Below are positions 1 through 7,003 of a DNA stretch of 39,366 nucleotides, in pieces. Positions within the stretch are counted from its first letter, which is position 1; every line of letters begins with the position of its first letter. The notes beneath the pieces were generated by a model. The model was not told where the DNA came from, ran no database searches, and saw nothing but the letters and a program-made list of their open reading frames with translations. Source of the stretch: Planococcus circulans (lineage in GTDB: Bacteria; Bacillota; Bacilli; Bacillales_A; Planococcaceae); contig NZ_JAIQCL010000012.1 in the NCBI RefSeq assembly GCF_020023385.1, positions 51,166-90,531 on the forward strand, given 5' to 3'. Both the position numbers and the translations under genes were made by a program.

Positions 1-30
1 AAAAAAAAGCCCAAGCCCCGATGCTTACAA

Positions 31-63
31 AAACCAAAAAACCAGACCCATAAATGGGCCTGG
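31..63 (-). terminator. Intrinsic terminator of the MFS exporter gene
   Basis: A near-perfect 10-bp stem (42-51 pairing with 54-63, one mismatch) is followed on the minus strand by a T-rich tract (31-41). It lies 10 bp after the MFS stop codon and would end that transcript. The A-run at 1-8 may be the tail of another terminator cut by the window edge; too little is visible to say. Confidence 0.8.
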
Positions 64-72
64 CTTCACGAA

Positions 73-1542
73 TCATTCAGTTACTTCTTTTTGTTTATAG
101 ACAATCTCTTTTTCCGCTTCAGTGACCGGACGCACAGGTTTTTTAATGAAGAACGCCAGAATCAGCGACACTAGGGCGATAAAAGTCGATACGAAAAACG
201 AAAAGTTGATGCCATCAAGCATTGCCAAATTCATGATGCTCTCAGGATTAGTCCCACTTGCCGCCAGTTCTTTCGCTGTAGACTCAGTGCGCGTATTCAT
301 GATGGTGATCAGGAAAGCAGAGCCGACAGCACCCGCTACTTGCTGCAACGTATTATTGATGGCTGTTCCGTGCGGATAAGATTTCACCGGCAAGGTGTTA
401 AGGCCGTTCGTCATAACCGGCATCATCACCATTGAAATGCCAAGCATCCGCAAAGTATAGATCAACATGATATTGATATAGCTGGAATCCAAGCTTAATT
501 GGCTGAATAGATACGTGGTGAAAACGACGATTGCCAATCCAGGGATCGCCAGCACTTTTGCACCGAATCGGTCGAAAAGCCGGCCGGTAACCGGCGACAT
601 GAAGCCCATCACTAAAGCACCCGGCAACATCAACAAACCGGAGTCGATCGGTGAAATGCCTTTGATGGTCTGGATGTAGATCGGCATCAGGATCATCGCT
701 GAAAACATGGACATGGATAGAGCGATTGAAATAGCGGATGACAAAGCGAACATCGGATATTTATAGATTCTGATTTCAAGCAAGGGTTCATCCAATTTCA
801 ATTGGCGCAAACCGAAGGCAATCAGCGAAACGATGCCGATCGCAATCGTCACCATAACAATCGGATCGCTCCAGCCCATCGTTCCTGCTGAACTGAACCC
901 GTATAAAACACCTCCGAAACCTAAACTTGAAAGGGCCAACGAAGCCTTATCAAGCGAAATTTCTCGGTTCTGGAAGGTCAAGTTCTTCAATTTGAATATC
1001 CCTAAAGCCAGTGGAATCAAAGCCACCGGCAGGACGATCCAGAAAAGTACGCGCCATGAGTAATTCTCGACGATAAATCCGGAAAGTGTCGGTCCGATTG
1101 CAGGTGCAACGACCATGACGAGTCCAAACACCCCCATTGCCGATCCACGTTTTTCAACAGGAAATGCTGCAAGCATCACATTCATCAGCAATGGCATCAT
1201 CAAAGCTGCACCGGAAGCTTGAATCATTCTTCCGATCAATAAAACACTGAATACTGGTGCCATTGCAGCAAGCAATGTACCAAGGGCAAATAACGACATG
1301 GCCACAATGAAAATCGACCGGTTTGAATAGCGCTGGATGAAATAAGCACTGGCCGGGATCAAAATTCCGTTGACGAGCATATATCCAGTGACCAGCCATT
1401 GTGCTGTGGAAGCCGCGATATCGAGGTCGATCATTATTTCAGGTAAAGCTATATTCAATAAAGTCTGGTTAAAAATTGCTACGAATGCACCCGTAAAGAG
1501 AATGGCGATTATGCCATAAGGCGTTTTTTTCTGTTCTTTCAT
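73..1542 (-). CDS. DHA2-family (EmrB/QacA-like) MFS multidrug efflux transporter
   Basis: Predicted inner-membrane drug/proton antiporter of 489 residues. The protein is highly hydrophobic with about 14 membrane segments, the usual number for the DHA2 branch. A motif-C-like stretch (GLVMVVAPAIGPTLSGF) near residue 155 marks it as an antiporter rather than an importer. The start is placed at the ATG at 1540-1542 because a GGAGG (1553-1557) sits 10 bases before it; an in-frame ATG 17 codons upstream gives a charged, non-membrane leader and has no clear ribosome binding site. The gene is divergent from a TetR regulator, the common pairing for inducible efflux pumps such as B. subtilis LmrB. The substrate cannot be read from sequence. 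Confidence 0.9.
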   Translation of the reverse strand: MKEQKKTPYGIIAILFTGAFVAIFNQTLLNIALPEIMIDLDIAASTAQWLVTGYMLVNGILIPASAYFIQRYSNRSIFIVAMSLFALGTLLAAMAPVFSVLLIGRMIQASGAALMMPLLMNVMLAAFPVEKRGSAMGVFGLVMVVAPAIGPTLSGFIVENYSWRVLFWIVLPVALIPLALGIFKLKNLTFQNREISLDKASLALSSLGFGGVLYGFSSAGTMGWSDPIVMVTIAIGIVSLIAFGLRQLKLDEPLLEIRIYKYPMFALSSAISIALSMSMFSAMILMPIYIQTIKGISPIDSGLLMLPGALVMGFMSPVTGRLFDRFGAKVLAIPGLAIVVFTTYLFSQLSLDSSYINIMLIYTLRMLGISMVMMPVMTNGLNTLPVKSYPHGTAINNTLQQVAGAVGSAFLITIMNTRTESTAKELAASGTNPESIMNLAMLDGINFSFFVSTFIALVSLILAFFIKKPVRPVTEAEKEIVYKQKEVTE

Positions 1543-1599
1543 CTTTTTCTTTCCTCCGTACTTACTGCTCTGTATTTTTTTCTGTTTCTCCATTGCATC

Positions 1600-1628
1600 A
1601 TTCTATACCGACTGTATATTTTTTTCAA
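1600..1628 (-). promoter_or_regulatory. Sigma-A-type promoter of the MFS gene
   Basis: Minus-strand -35 TTGAAA (1623-1628) and -10 TAGAAT (1600-1605) are separated by exactly 17 bp. The operator-like dyad 1604-1618 fills much of the spacer, so a bound repressor would block RNA polymerase. Confidence 0.65.
1604..1618. promoter_or_regulatory. Probable TetR operator 1 (MFS promoter)
   Basis: TATAC-CGACT-GTATA is a perfect 5-bp inverted repeat with a 5-bp centre. It lies between the -35 and -10 of the MFS promoter. A second copy of the same pattern occurs at 1690-1704. That the adjacent TetR protein binds it is an inference from position and symmetry. Confidence 0.6.
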
Positions 1629-1655
1629 GTATTTTGCCATTCATTTATTAAAACA

Positions 1656-1684
1656 TTGATTCAAAAGCGTTTTCAGGTTATTAT
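1656..1684 (+). promoter_or_regulatory. Sigma-A-type promoter of the tetR gene
   Basis: TTGATT (1656-1661) and TATTAT (1679-1684) are spaced by 17 bp. The expected transcription start falls on the second operator-like dyad (1690-1704), consistent with autorepression. A good ribosome binding site (AAGGTGAGG) precedes the ATG at 1717. Confidence 0.6.
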
Positions 1685-1689
1685 AAAAA

Positions 1690-1704
1690 TAGACTAACGG
1701 TATA
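1690..1704. promoter_or_regulatory. Probable TetR operator 2 (tetR promoter)
   Basis: TAGAC-TAACG-GTATA follows the same TAnAC-n5-GTATA layout as operator 1. Aligned in the same orientation, the two sites agree at 11 of 15 positions, including the seven-base block CGGTATA. It sits at the expected start of the tetR transcript. Confidence 0.55.
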
Positions 1705-1716
1705 AAGGTGAGGTAA

Positions 1717-2577
1717 ATGAACCCTAAAAAACAACAGATCCTAAATGCGGCCTATGAACTTTTCATCAACAAAGGCTATAATTCCTCTTCGATACAGGAC
1801 ATCCTGGATGAAGCCAGTGTATCCAAAGGGACTTTCTATAACTATTTTGGATCCAAAGCAGAATGCCTTATGGCCATCATGGAATCCATCGGCAGCGAAA
1901 TCCGCCAACGGCGAATGGCAGCGGCAGTCGGCATGCCCCCCCATAATCCAGAAGTTCTGGCAGAACAATTGTATATTCGAATTAAGCTGAACCTTGAAAA
2001 GAACTTGTTTTCTCTTTATGAAAGCATTTTCTACTCACAGGAGCCAGAATTGAAAGCATTCTCCATCAAACAATATTCTTCGGAAATGGAATGGATTTCT
2101 TCACGGATTGTGGATGTTTTCGGCAAAGAAGCAGCACCATATGCTCTGGAAAATGCGGCTTTTGTACATGGCTATGTTCAGCAGCTGATTCACTTATGGC
2201 GCCTTCTTTCCACCGAGGAAGTGCCGGCAGAAAAACTATCTTCTTTCGTGATTCGACGCTTGCAGGCGACCATCGCTCTTCAGATAGCGGCAAAAGATAC
2301 CTTTATCGGTAATTTGAAATTGCCATTCGCCACCCCCACTGATGAATTCAGCCTGGCAGAACTTTCAACATTGCTCGAAACTTATGCAAAGAAATTAAAA
2401 AACCACAAAAATACGCAGCAACTGGTGCATTTTCTTTCAACAGAACTGGCCGCAGAAAGTCCGAGAAAAGCCTTAGTTGAAAGTGTCCTCACCTCACTAG
2501 CACATGACGATTTGATCGAATCTGAACTGTCGATCCTGATTGAGCATGTGTGGAAGCATTTAAGTGACATCACATAA
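1717..2577 (+). CDS. TetR/AcrR-family transcriptional regulator
   Basis: DNA-binding repressor of 286 residues. The N-terminal helix-turn-helix is clear: residues 1-50 carry the family pattern, with QQILNAAYELFINKGYNSSS followed by IQDILDEASVSKGTFYNYF and the typical G-T-F-Y-x-Y-F recognition-helix end. The remaining 230 residues are the variable ligand-binding and dimer domain; at 286 residues the protein is longer than the usual 190-220 for the family, with an extended C-terminal part. It is divergent from the MFS exporter with operator-like dyads over both promoters, so it most likely represses the pump and itself until a drug-like ligand binds. One of only two plus-strand genes in the window. 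Confidence 0.9.
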   Translation: MNPKKQQILNAAYELFINKGYNSSSIQDILDEASVSKGTFYNYFGSKAECLMAIMESIGSEIRQRRMAAAVGMPPHNPEVLAEQLYIRIKLNLEKNLFSLYESIFYSQEPELKAFSIKQYSSEMEWISSRIVDVFGKEAAPYALENAAFVHGYVQQLIHLWRLLSTEEVPAEKLSSFVIRRLQATIALQIAAKDTFIGNLKLPFATPTDEFSLAELSTLLETYAKKLKNHKNTQQLVHFLSTELAAESPRKALVESVLTSLAHDDLIESELSILIEHVWKHLSDIT

Positions 2578-2613
2578 AAAAGAGCGAAGCCTGTAGTGGC
2601 TTCGCTCTTTTTT
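2576..2613. terminator. Bidirectional terminator between tetR and the amidase gene
   Basis: A perfect 16-bp inverted repeat (2576-2591 and 2598-2613, six-base loop) has an A-run on the left and a T-run on the right, so it can end both converging transcripts. It overlaps the stop codon of the amidase gene. Confidence 0.9.
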
Positions 2614-4060
2614 ATGGTTTGCGCCGCCCATTTACGGCTTGTTCAAACGCATAAGCATATTCAATCAAAGCCGGCTCACTGAATGCTTGGCCGGCGAACG
2701 TGATGCCGAATGGTTCTTTTGATTCGCTATAGCCAAAAGGTACCGTAATCGAAGGGAATCCAGCGGCCGCACCGATATTGCAGCCGAAATCCTGGGGTAG
2801 CACCAACGCATCCACGTCGATATTTTCCAGCACTTCTTTCATGCCGCGTTCTGCTGCCAAAAAGCGGTTGCGCTCCAACGCTTCCACGTACTCCCGCTCT
2901 GTTAGCATGCCCGTCATTCCATTGGCTTGTTCGAGCAGATTTTGTCCGAACTTCAGCATCTTCTCAGGGTGCTCGTTATTAAACGCGATGACATCGTCCA
3001 ATGAACGAATCGGTTGATCGGGATTTGATTTTGCCAGGTAAGCATTGAGATTCGCTTTAAACTCATGCAACAGCACCGCAAATCCCAAATCCTCCTGATG
3101 GACGCCTAAATCGACGTCATCGATGAGTTCGGCACCACAAGCTCGAAGTGCATCCAGCGCTTTTTCGAAAAGAGCTGCCTGCTCGTCCCTGATTTCCTTG
3201 AACAGCCCTCTGGCTATACCAAGCTTGACACCTTGAAGGCCATCCGTCTTGAAGTGGCTGCTCCAATCATAGTTCTCAAATGGCGCTGCAAAAGCGGTAC
3301 TGACGTCTTTCGGGTCGACGCCGATGATGGCTTGAAGAAGTGCCACAGCATCAGCAACCGTCCGCGCCAAAGGCCCTGGAACATCCTGTGTATGCGACAG
3401 CGGAATAATACCGGTCCGGCTTGCCAGGCCGACCGTGGGCTTAATGCCGACTAAACTGTTTTGGGCAGCCGGATTGATGATGGATCCCGATGTCTCTGTC
3501 CCAATCGCTCCCGCTGCCAGATTCGAGGCGATGGCTGCAGCAGAACCTGAACTTGAGCCGCCGACATCAAAAGCGCCATATGGATTTTTCACTTGCCCAC
3601 CTCTTGAGCTGTAGCCGTTGGTCATTTTATCCGACATGAAGTTGGCCCATTCCGTCATATTGGTCTTCCCTAGAATCACAACACCCGCCTGTCGCAGCTT
3701 TTCCACCACTTTGGCATCCTGCAGTGCATAATGATCTTTCAGCGCGAAAGATCCGGCACTGGTATGCATCTTGTCGCCCGTTTCCATATTGTCTTTGACC
3801 AGGATCGGAATGCCATGCAGCACAGAACGCGGACCAGTTTGACGGCGTTCAAAATCAAGCGACTGTGCTGTCAATAAGGCATCCGGATTCATTTCAAGAA
3901 CTGCTTGTGTATTTTTATCGCGCAAAGAAATGTTTTCTTTGTACATCAAAACCAGTTCTTCAGAAGTCAGCCGGCCTTCAGCCATCTCTTCCTGCATTTC
4001 AGCAATCGTCAATTCATCCAGCCGTTCCCGTCGGTACTCTTCTAAATGATGATTGTGCAT
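2612..4060 (-). CDS. Amidase-signature family amidohydrolase
   Basis: Cytoplasmic C-N hydrolase of 482 residues from the amidase-signature family. The Ser-cisSer-Lys triad can be read: Lys about 89 in GIPILVKDN, cis-Ser about 169 in GGSSSGSAAA, and nucleophile Ser about 193 in GTETSGSI. Compared with GatA at 12430-13899 it has the same core but different flanks, and it is not beside gatB/gatC, so it is a stand-alone amidase rather than part of the tRNA amidotransferase. No signal peptide is visible. The start at 4060 is supported by AGGAGG just upstream. It is monocistronic, bounded by terminators at both ends. The substrate is unknown. Confidence 0.88.
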   Translation of the reverse strand: MHNHHLEEYRRERLDELTIAEMQEEMAEGRLTSEELVLMYKENISLRDKNTQAVLEMNPDALLTAQSLDFERRQTGPRSVLHGIPILVKDNMETGDKMHTSAGSFALKDHYALQDAKVVEKLRQAGVVILGKTNMTEWANFMSDKMTNGYSSRGGQVKNPYGAFDVGGSSSGSAAAIASNLAAGAIGTETSGSIINPAAQNSLVGIKPTVGLASRTGIIPLSHTQDVPGPLARTVADAVALLQAIIGVDPKDVSTAFAAPFENYDWSSHFKTDGLQGVKLGIARGLFKEIRDEQAALFEKALDALRACGAELIDDVDLGVHQEDLGFAVLLHEFKANLNAYLAKSNPDQPIRSLDDVIAFNNEHPEKMLKFGQNLLEQANGMTGMLTEREYVEALERNRFLAAERGMKEVLENIDVDALVLPQDFGCNIGAAAGFPSITVPFGYSESKEPFGITFAGQAFSEPALIEYAYAFEQAVNGRRKP

Positions 4061-4091
4061 TGATTTTCCTCCTATTCCATATAAACCATTG

Positions 4092-4115
4092 AAAAAAGCC
4101 GGAATCAGCCGGCTT
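4092..4115 (-). terminator. Terminator of the fbpA-like gene
   Basis: Minus-strand AAGCCGG (4109-4115) pairs with CCGGCTT (4096-4102) across a six-base loop and runs into a T-tract. It overlaps the stop codon of the small gene at 4105-4263. Confidence 0.8.
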
Positions 4116-4263
4116 GGTTAGTTTCTGTATAGGTTTTCATCAACTCATAAAGTGAAGTTTCATATAATTGCCGTCCATTTATCTTAAAGACATTTTGTTC
4201 AACTAATCCTTGAATGATGATTTCACGTTTGTCAGTGAATTTCGACTCGGGTATCTGTTCCAT
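4105..4263 (-). CDS. Fur-regulated basic protein (FbpA-like) small protein
   Basis: A 52-residue cytoplasmic protein beginning MEQIPESKFTDKREIIIQGL. The layout, a charged N-terminus, then REIIIQGLVEQNVFK, then GRQLYETSLYELMKTY, matches the Fur-regulated basic protein A family (helix, short turn, G-R-Q-L-Y-E-L/T-x-L-x-E-L/M). In B. subtilis, Fbp proteins act with the small RNA FsrA in iron-sparing translational repression; the same job here is inferred from the family only. A purine-rich AAGGAG lies 12 bases before the ATG, rather far, with GAGG closer. The stop codon lies in a strong terminator. I could not find a convincing Fur box upstream, so iron control is not shown. Confidence 0.7.
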   Translation of the reverse strand: MEQIPESKFTDKREIIIQGLVEQNVFKINGRQLYETSLYELMKTYTETNQAG

Positions 4264-4356
4264 TTTCCTCGTTCTCTCCTTCTGGAAGTATTCCCTTATC
4301 TTTACCCTTCAGCCTATCCCTTTAAAACCTGTCTATGTTTAAAATATCTTATTCTA

Positions 4357-4405
4357 ATTGGAAATAAAAATAGAACCCGATCAGCATAAATGCTGATCGG
4401 GTTCT
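4357..4405 (-). terminator. Terminator of rlmD
   Basis: A perfect 15-bp inverted repeat (4372-4386 and 4391-4405) with a four-base loop is followed on the minus strand by a T-rich tract. It separates rlmD from the fbpA-like gene. The rest of 4264-4356 is the leader and promoter area of the small gene, with no clear -35/-10 pair. Confidence 0.88.
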
Positions 4406-4411
4406 TGCGGG

Positions 4412-5776
4412 TTACTCCGCCAATTCCAGCCAAGCCACTGCTTCACAATGGGTGGACTGCGGGAACATATCAACAGGCTGCACTTCTTTCGTGCGATACC
4501 CTCCATCTTCCAGTATGCGCAGGTCACGCGCCAATGTTGCCGGATTGCAGGACACATAGACTACACGCCTCGGACGCTGCTTAAGGATGGTCCGCAGCAA
4601 TTGCTCATCACAGCCTTTGCGCGGCGGGTCAACGACCAATACATCCGCTTTTTTGCCTTCTTTATACCAGCGAGGAATGACTTGTTCAGCCGGTCCCGCT
4701 TCAAATAGCGTATTGGATAAGCCATTCAGTTCCGCATTGCGTTTTGCATCTTCGATTGCTTGGGGCACGATTTCGACACCCATCACAAATTCAGCGCGCT
4801 GCGCAAGGAACAAGGAGATTGTTCCGATGCCGCAGTATGCATCGATTACGGTTTCCTTTCCGGTCAATTGCGCATACTCGAGCGCCTGACCGTATAGAAC
4901 TTCTGTCTGCTCGGGATTGATTTGGTAAAAAGACCGGGCGGAAATTTCAAAACGGACATCGCCGATCTGATCTTCGATTACGTCTTTGCCCCAAAGCGTC
5001 AAGGTTTCATCACCAAAAATGACATTGGTCTTTTCGCTGTTGATGTTTTGGACAATCGAAGTAACTTCCGGTACAGTCGCTTGGATCAGTTCAATGGCGC
5101 GTACTGCCTGAGGAAATTTCTTTTTCTTGGTCACCAGCACCACCATGATTTCGCCTGTCGCCCGCGCTTTCCGAACGACTACATGGCGGAGCATGCCGCG
5201 ATGCGTCGCTTCTTCATAAGGCTCGATGCCTATTTCAGCCAGGTTCTTTTTCAAAGCCACCATGATGGCATCCGCTTCAGGCGTCTGGATCAAGCAAATA
5301 TCCGTATCTGCAATGTCATGCGAACGCGTCTGATAAAATCCGGCGACGACTTTTCCGTCTTGTGTACCGAACGGGATTTGGGATTTATTGCGATAGCGCC
5401 ATGGATGTTCCATGCCTTTTACCGGATGTACCGGGACGTCGGGCAATTTGCCGATCCGGGTGATGGCATCGCGCACCAATTTCTGTTTGAAGGTCATCTG
5501 GCCTTCATAGGACAAGTGCTGAATCTGGCAGCCTCCGCACGTATCGAACACCGGACACGGCGCGGTTACACGGAACGGGGACGCCTGTTTTATTTCAATA
5601 AGCTTCGCAAAGCCATAAGATTTCAAGGTCTTCAAAACATGGACAACTACATCTTCCCCCGGCAAAGCGCCTGGGATGAACAACGGGTAGCCTTCCACTT
5701 TCGCTACACCTGCACCGTCATGGGTCAAGTCTTCTACGTGGACCGTTATCCGGTCATTTTTATTTACTGGTTTCAA
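4412..5776 (-). CDS. rlmD: 23S rRNA (uracil-C5)-methyltransferase RlmD/RlmCD
   Basis: S-adenosylmethionine-dependent enzyme that makes 5-methyluridine in 23S rRNA (U1939; in Bacillus the orthologue YefA/RlmCD also modifies U747). The 454 residues show an N-terminal TRAM RNA-binding domain (about 5-62), iron-sulfur ligand cysteines at about 74, 80, 83 and 161 (CPVFDTCGGC), the SAM loop DAYCGIGTISLFLA, DPPRKGCDE, and the catalytic-cysteine motif VYVSCNPATLARDL. The start is a TTG at 5774-5776, supported by GGAG nine bases upstream; no ATG fits better. In B. subtilis this gene directly follows dgkB; here the cyd operon, a NUDIX gene and a terminator intervene. Confidence 0.93.
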   Translation of the reverse strand: MKPVNKNDRITVHVEDLTHDGAGVAKVEGYPLFIPGALPGEDVVVHVLKTLKSYGFAKLIEIKQASPFRVTAPCPVFDTCGGCQIQHLSYEGQMTFKQKLVRDAITRIGKLPDVPVHPVKGMEHPWRYRNKSQIPFGTQDGKVVAGFYQTRSHDIADTDICLIQTPEADAIMVALKKNLAEIGIEPYEEATHRGMLRHVVVRKARATGEIMVVLVTKKKKFPQAVRAIELIQATVPEVTSIVQNINSEKTNVIFGDETLTLWGKDVIEDQIGDVRFEISARSFYQINPEQTEVLYGQALEYAQLTGKETVIDAYCGIGTISLFLAQRAEFVMGVEIVPQAIEDAKRNAELNGLSNTLFEAGPAEQVIPRWYKEGKKADVLVVDPPRKGCDEQLLRTILKQRPRRVVYVSCNPATLARDLRILEDGGYRTKEVQPVDMFPQSTHCEAVAWLELAE

Positions 5777-5813
5777 AAATATTCACTCCGTTTCACATCT
5801 AACTATCATACAA

Positions 5814-5847
5814 CAAAAAAACGCGGCAGGCAAAAGCCTGCACGCGT
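5814..5847 (-). terminator. Terminator of the cydABS operon
   Basis: The minus-strand stem ACGCG-GCAGGC type (5836-5847 with 5821-5831, one bulged base, four-base loop) runs into seven Ts. It begins just past the cydS stop codon and closes the operon. Confidence 0.85.
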
Positions 5848-5849
5848 GC

Positions 5850-5960
5850 CTAATCCCGATCTTTCGTAGCGGGACCATCTTTCAGCGAAAACCAGAAGCC
5901 GAAAATGATGGCTCCGAACAACACCAGAAATGGTGCATAAAATATCATGAAATCCTGCAT
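5850..5960 (-). CDS. cydS: Cytochrome bd oxidase small subunit CydS
   Basis: A 36-residue single-span membrane protein: a short N-terminus, one hydrophobic helix (about residues 4-26, rich in F, L, I, G) and a charged tail (SLKDGPATKDRD). It starts MQDFMIFYAPF, closely resembling the CydS subunit seen in the Geobacillus cytochrome bd structure, which has the same length, the M-Q-x-F-x-I-x-Y-A-P start and a W-x-x-L-K-D end. CydS packs against CydA near heme b558. GAGGAGG lies 7 bases before the ATG. It sits 14 bp after cydB and before the operon terminator, as expected for a third subunit. Genes this short are often missed. Confidence 0.85.
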   Translation of the reverse strand: MQDFMIFYAPFLVLFGAIIFGFWFSLKDGPATKDRD

Positions 5961-5974
5961 GGATACTGCCTCCT

Positions 5975-7003
5975 CTATGCGTGGTAATCCGATTTGCCTT
6001 CGATGTAATCTTTATCGAACAGGAACAGACGGAACAACAAGTAAAGCGACGGCAACAACAGGCAGAGGCCTGCGATAAACGCGATGATCAAGGCGATGGC
6101 CATGGCTTCATTCGTAAAGCTGTCGTAGATCGTCAAATACGGATACAGCAGATACGGGTAATGCGATGCACCGTATGCAAAGAACGCCGTAAAGAATTGC
6201 CCCATCAATAAAATGAAAGCCCAACCGTAATGGCGTTTTTTCCATATCAGGTAAACCGTTCCGGCAAAAAGCAGGAACGATACAGCGAATACCCACCACA
6301 AGTCCAGAATGCGCGCATAATGTTCCGGATTATGGCCGCGCAATTCGTAAATGATGCCAGTTGCCGTAATGATGGCTGGACCTGCCCAAATTAATGCGTA
6401 TTTGCGCATCAGATCGGTTGCCTTGGCATCCCCAGCTTTAGCGGAATACCAGGTCAGGAATACCGCGGAAATGTAAAGGACTGCTGTTAAGCTCAGGACC
6501 ACGATGCTCCACATTAAAGGACTGGTAAACAAAGCCCAGTAATCCAGGTAAGGCTGTCCGTTATCCATAAAGATAAAGCCGCCTTCAGACATGGCCAGCA
6601 CCGGTGACAAAGCAGCGGGCAGCAGCAGGCCGGACAAGCCGTACATATAGATATAGCCTCTATGGTTGATCTTTGCCCCGTAGGTCGCAAACGCGTAATA
6701 GGAACCGCGGATCGCCAGCAGGATCAATGCCAGACTCGCTGGAACCAATAGCGTGGTGCCGTAGTAGAAAGCGGTCTGCGGGAAAAAACCGATGATCCCG
6801 ACAAAGAAGAACACAAAGAATACATTGGTGACTTCCCAAACCGGTGACAAATAGCGCTGAATGACTCCAGTCAATATATGCTGCTTGCCGACAAACGAGC
6901 TATAGGCATTAAAGAAGCCGGCGCCGAAATCGATCGACGCCACAATGACATACAGATACAGAAACAGCCAAAGAACGGATATGCCGATAATCTCTAAAGT
7001 CAT
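5975..7003 (-). CDS. cydB: Cytochrome bd quinol oxidase subunit II
   Basis: Membrane subunit II of the bd-type terminal oxidase, which passes electrons from menaquinol to oxygen and makes proton motive force without pumping. The 342 residues form about nine transmembrane helices; the N-terminal IVASIDFGAGFFNAYSS matches the conserved D-F-G region of CydB. Length fits Bacillus CydB (about 340). Its ATG overlaps the cydA stop by four bases (ATGA), so the two are translationally coupled. Confidence 0.93.
   Translation of the reverse strand: MTLEIIGISVLWLFLYLYVIVASIDFGAGFFNAYSSFVGKQHILTGVIQRYLSPVWEVTNVFFVFFFVGIIGFFPQTAFYYGTTLLVPASLALILLAIRGSYYAFATYGAKINHRGYIYMYGLSGLLLPAALSPVLAMSEGGFIFMDNGQPYLDYWALFTSPLMWSIVVLSLTAVLYISAVFLTWYSAKAGDAKATDLMRKYALIWAGPAIITATGIIYELRGHNPEHYARILDLWWVFAVSFLLFAGTVYLIWKKRHYGWAFILLMGQFFTAFFAYGASHYPYLLYPYLTIYDSFTNEAMAIALIIAFIAGLCLLLPSLYLLFRLFLFDKDYIEGKSDYHA

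Noticed and set aside
2612..4060. The amidase as a second GatA
   Set aside because: It shares the triad but diverges from the gatA in this window outside the core and is not beside gatB/gatC.
4264..4356. A Fur box upstream of the fbpA-like gene
   Set aside because: The AT-rich stretch does not match the 7-1-7 or 19-bp Fur consensus well enough.
4922..5869. A 315-codon plus-strand open frame opposite rlmD
   Set aside because: It is wholly antisense to a well-identified gene, has no recognisable domain and an atypical amino-acid mix, so it is a shadow of codon use on the other strand.
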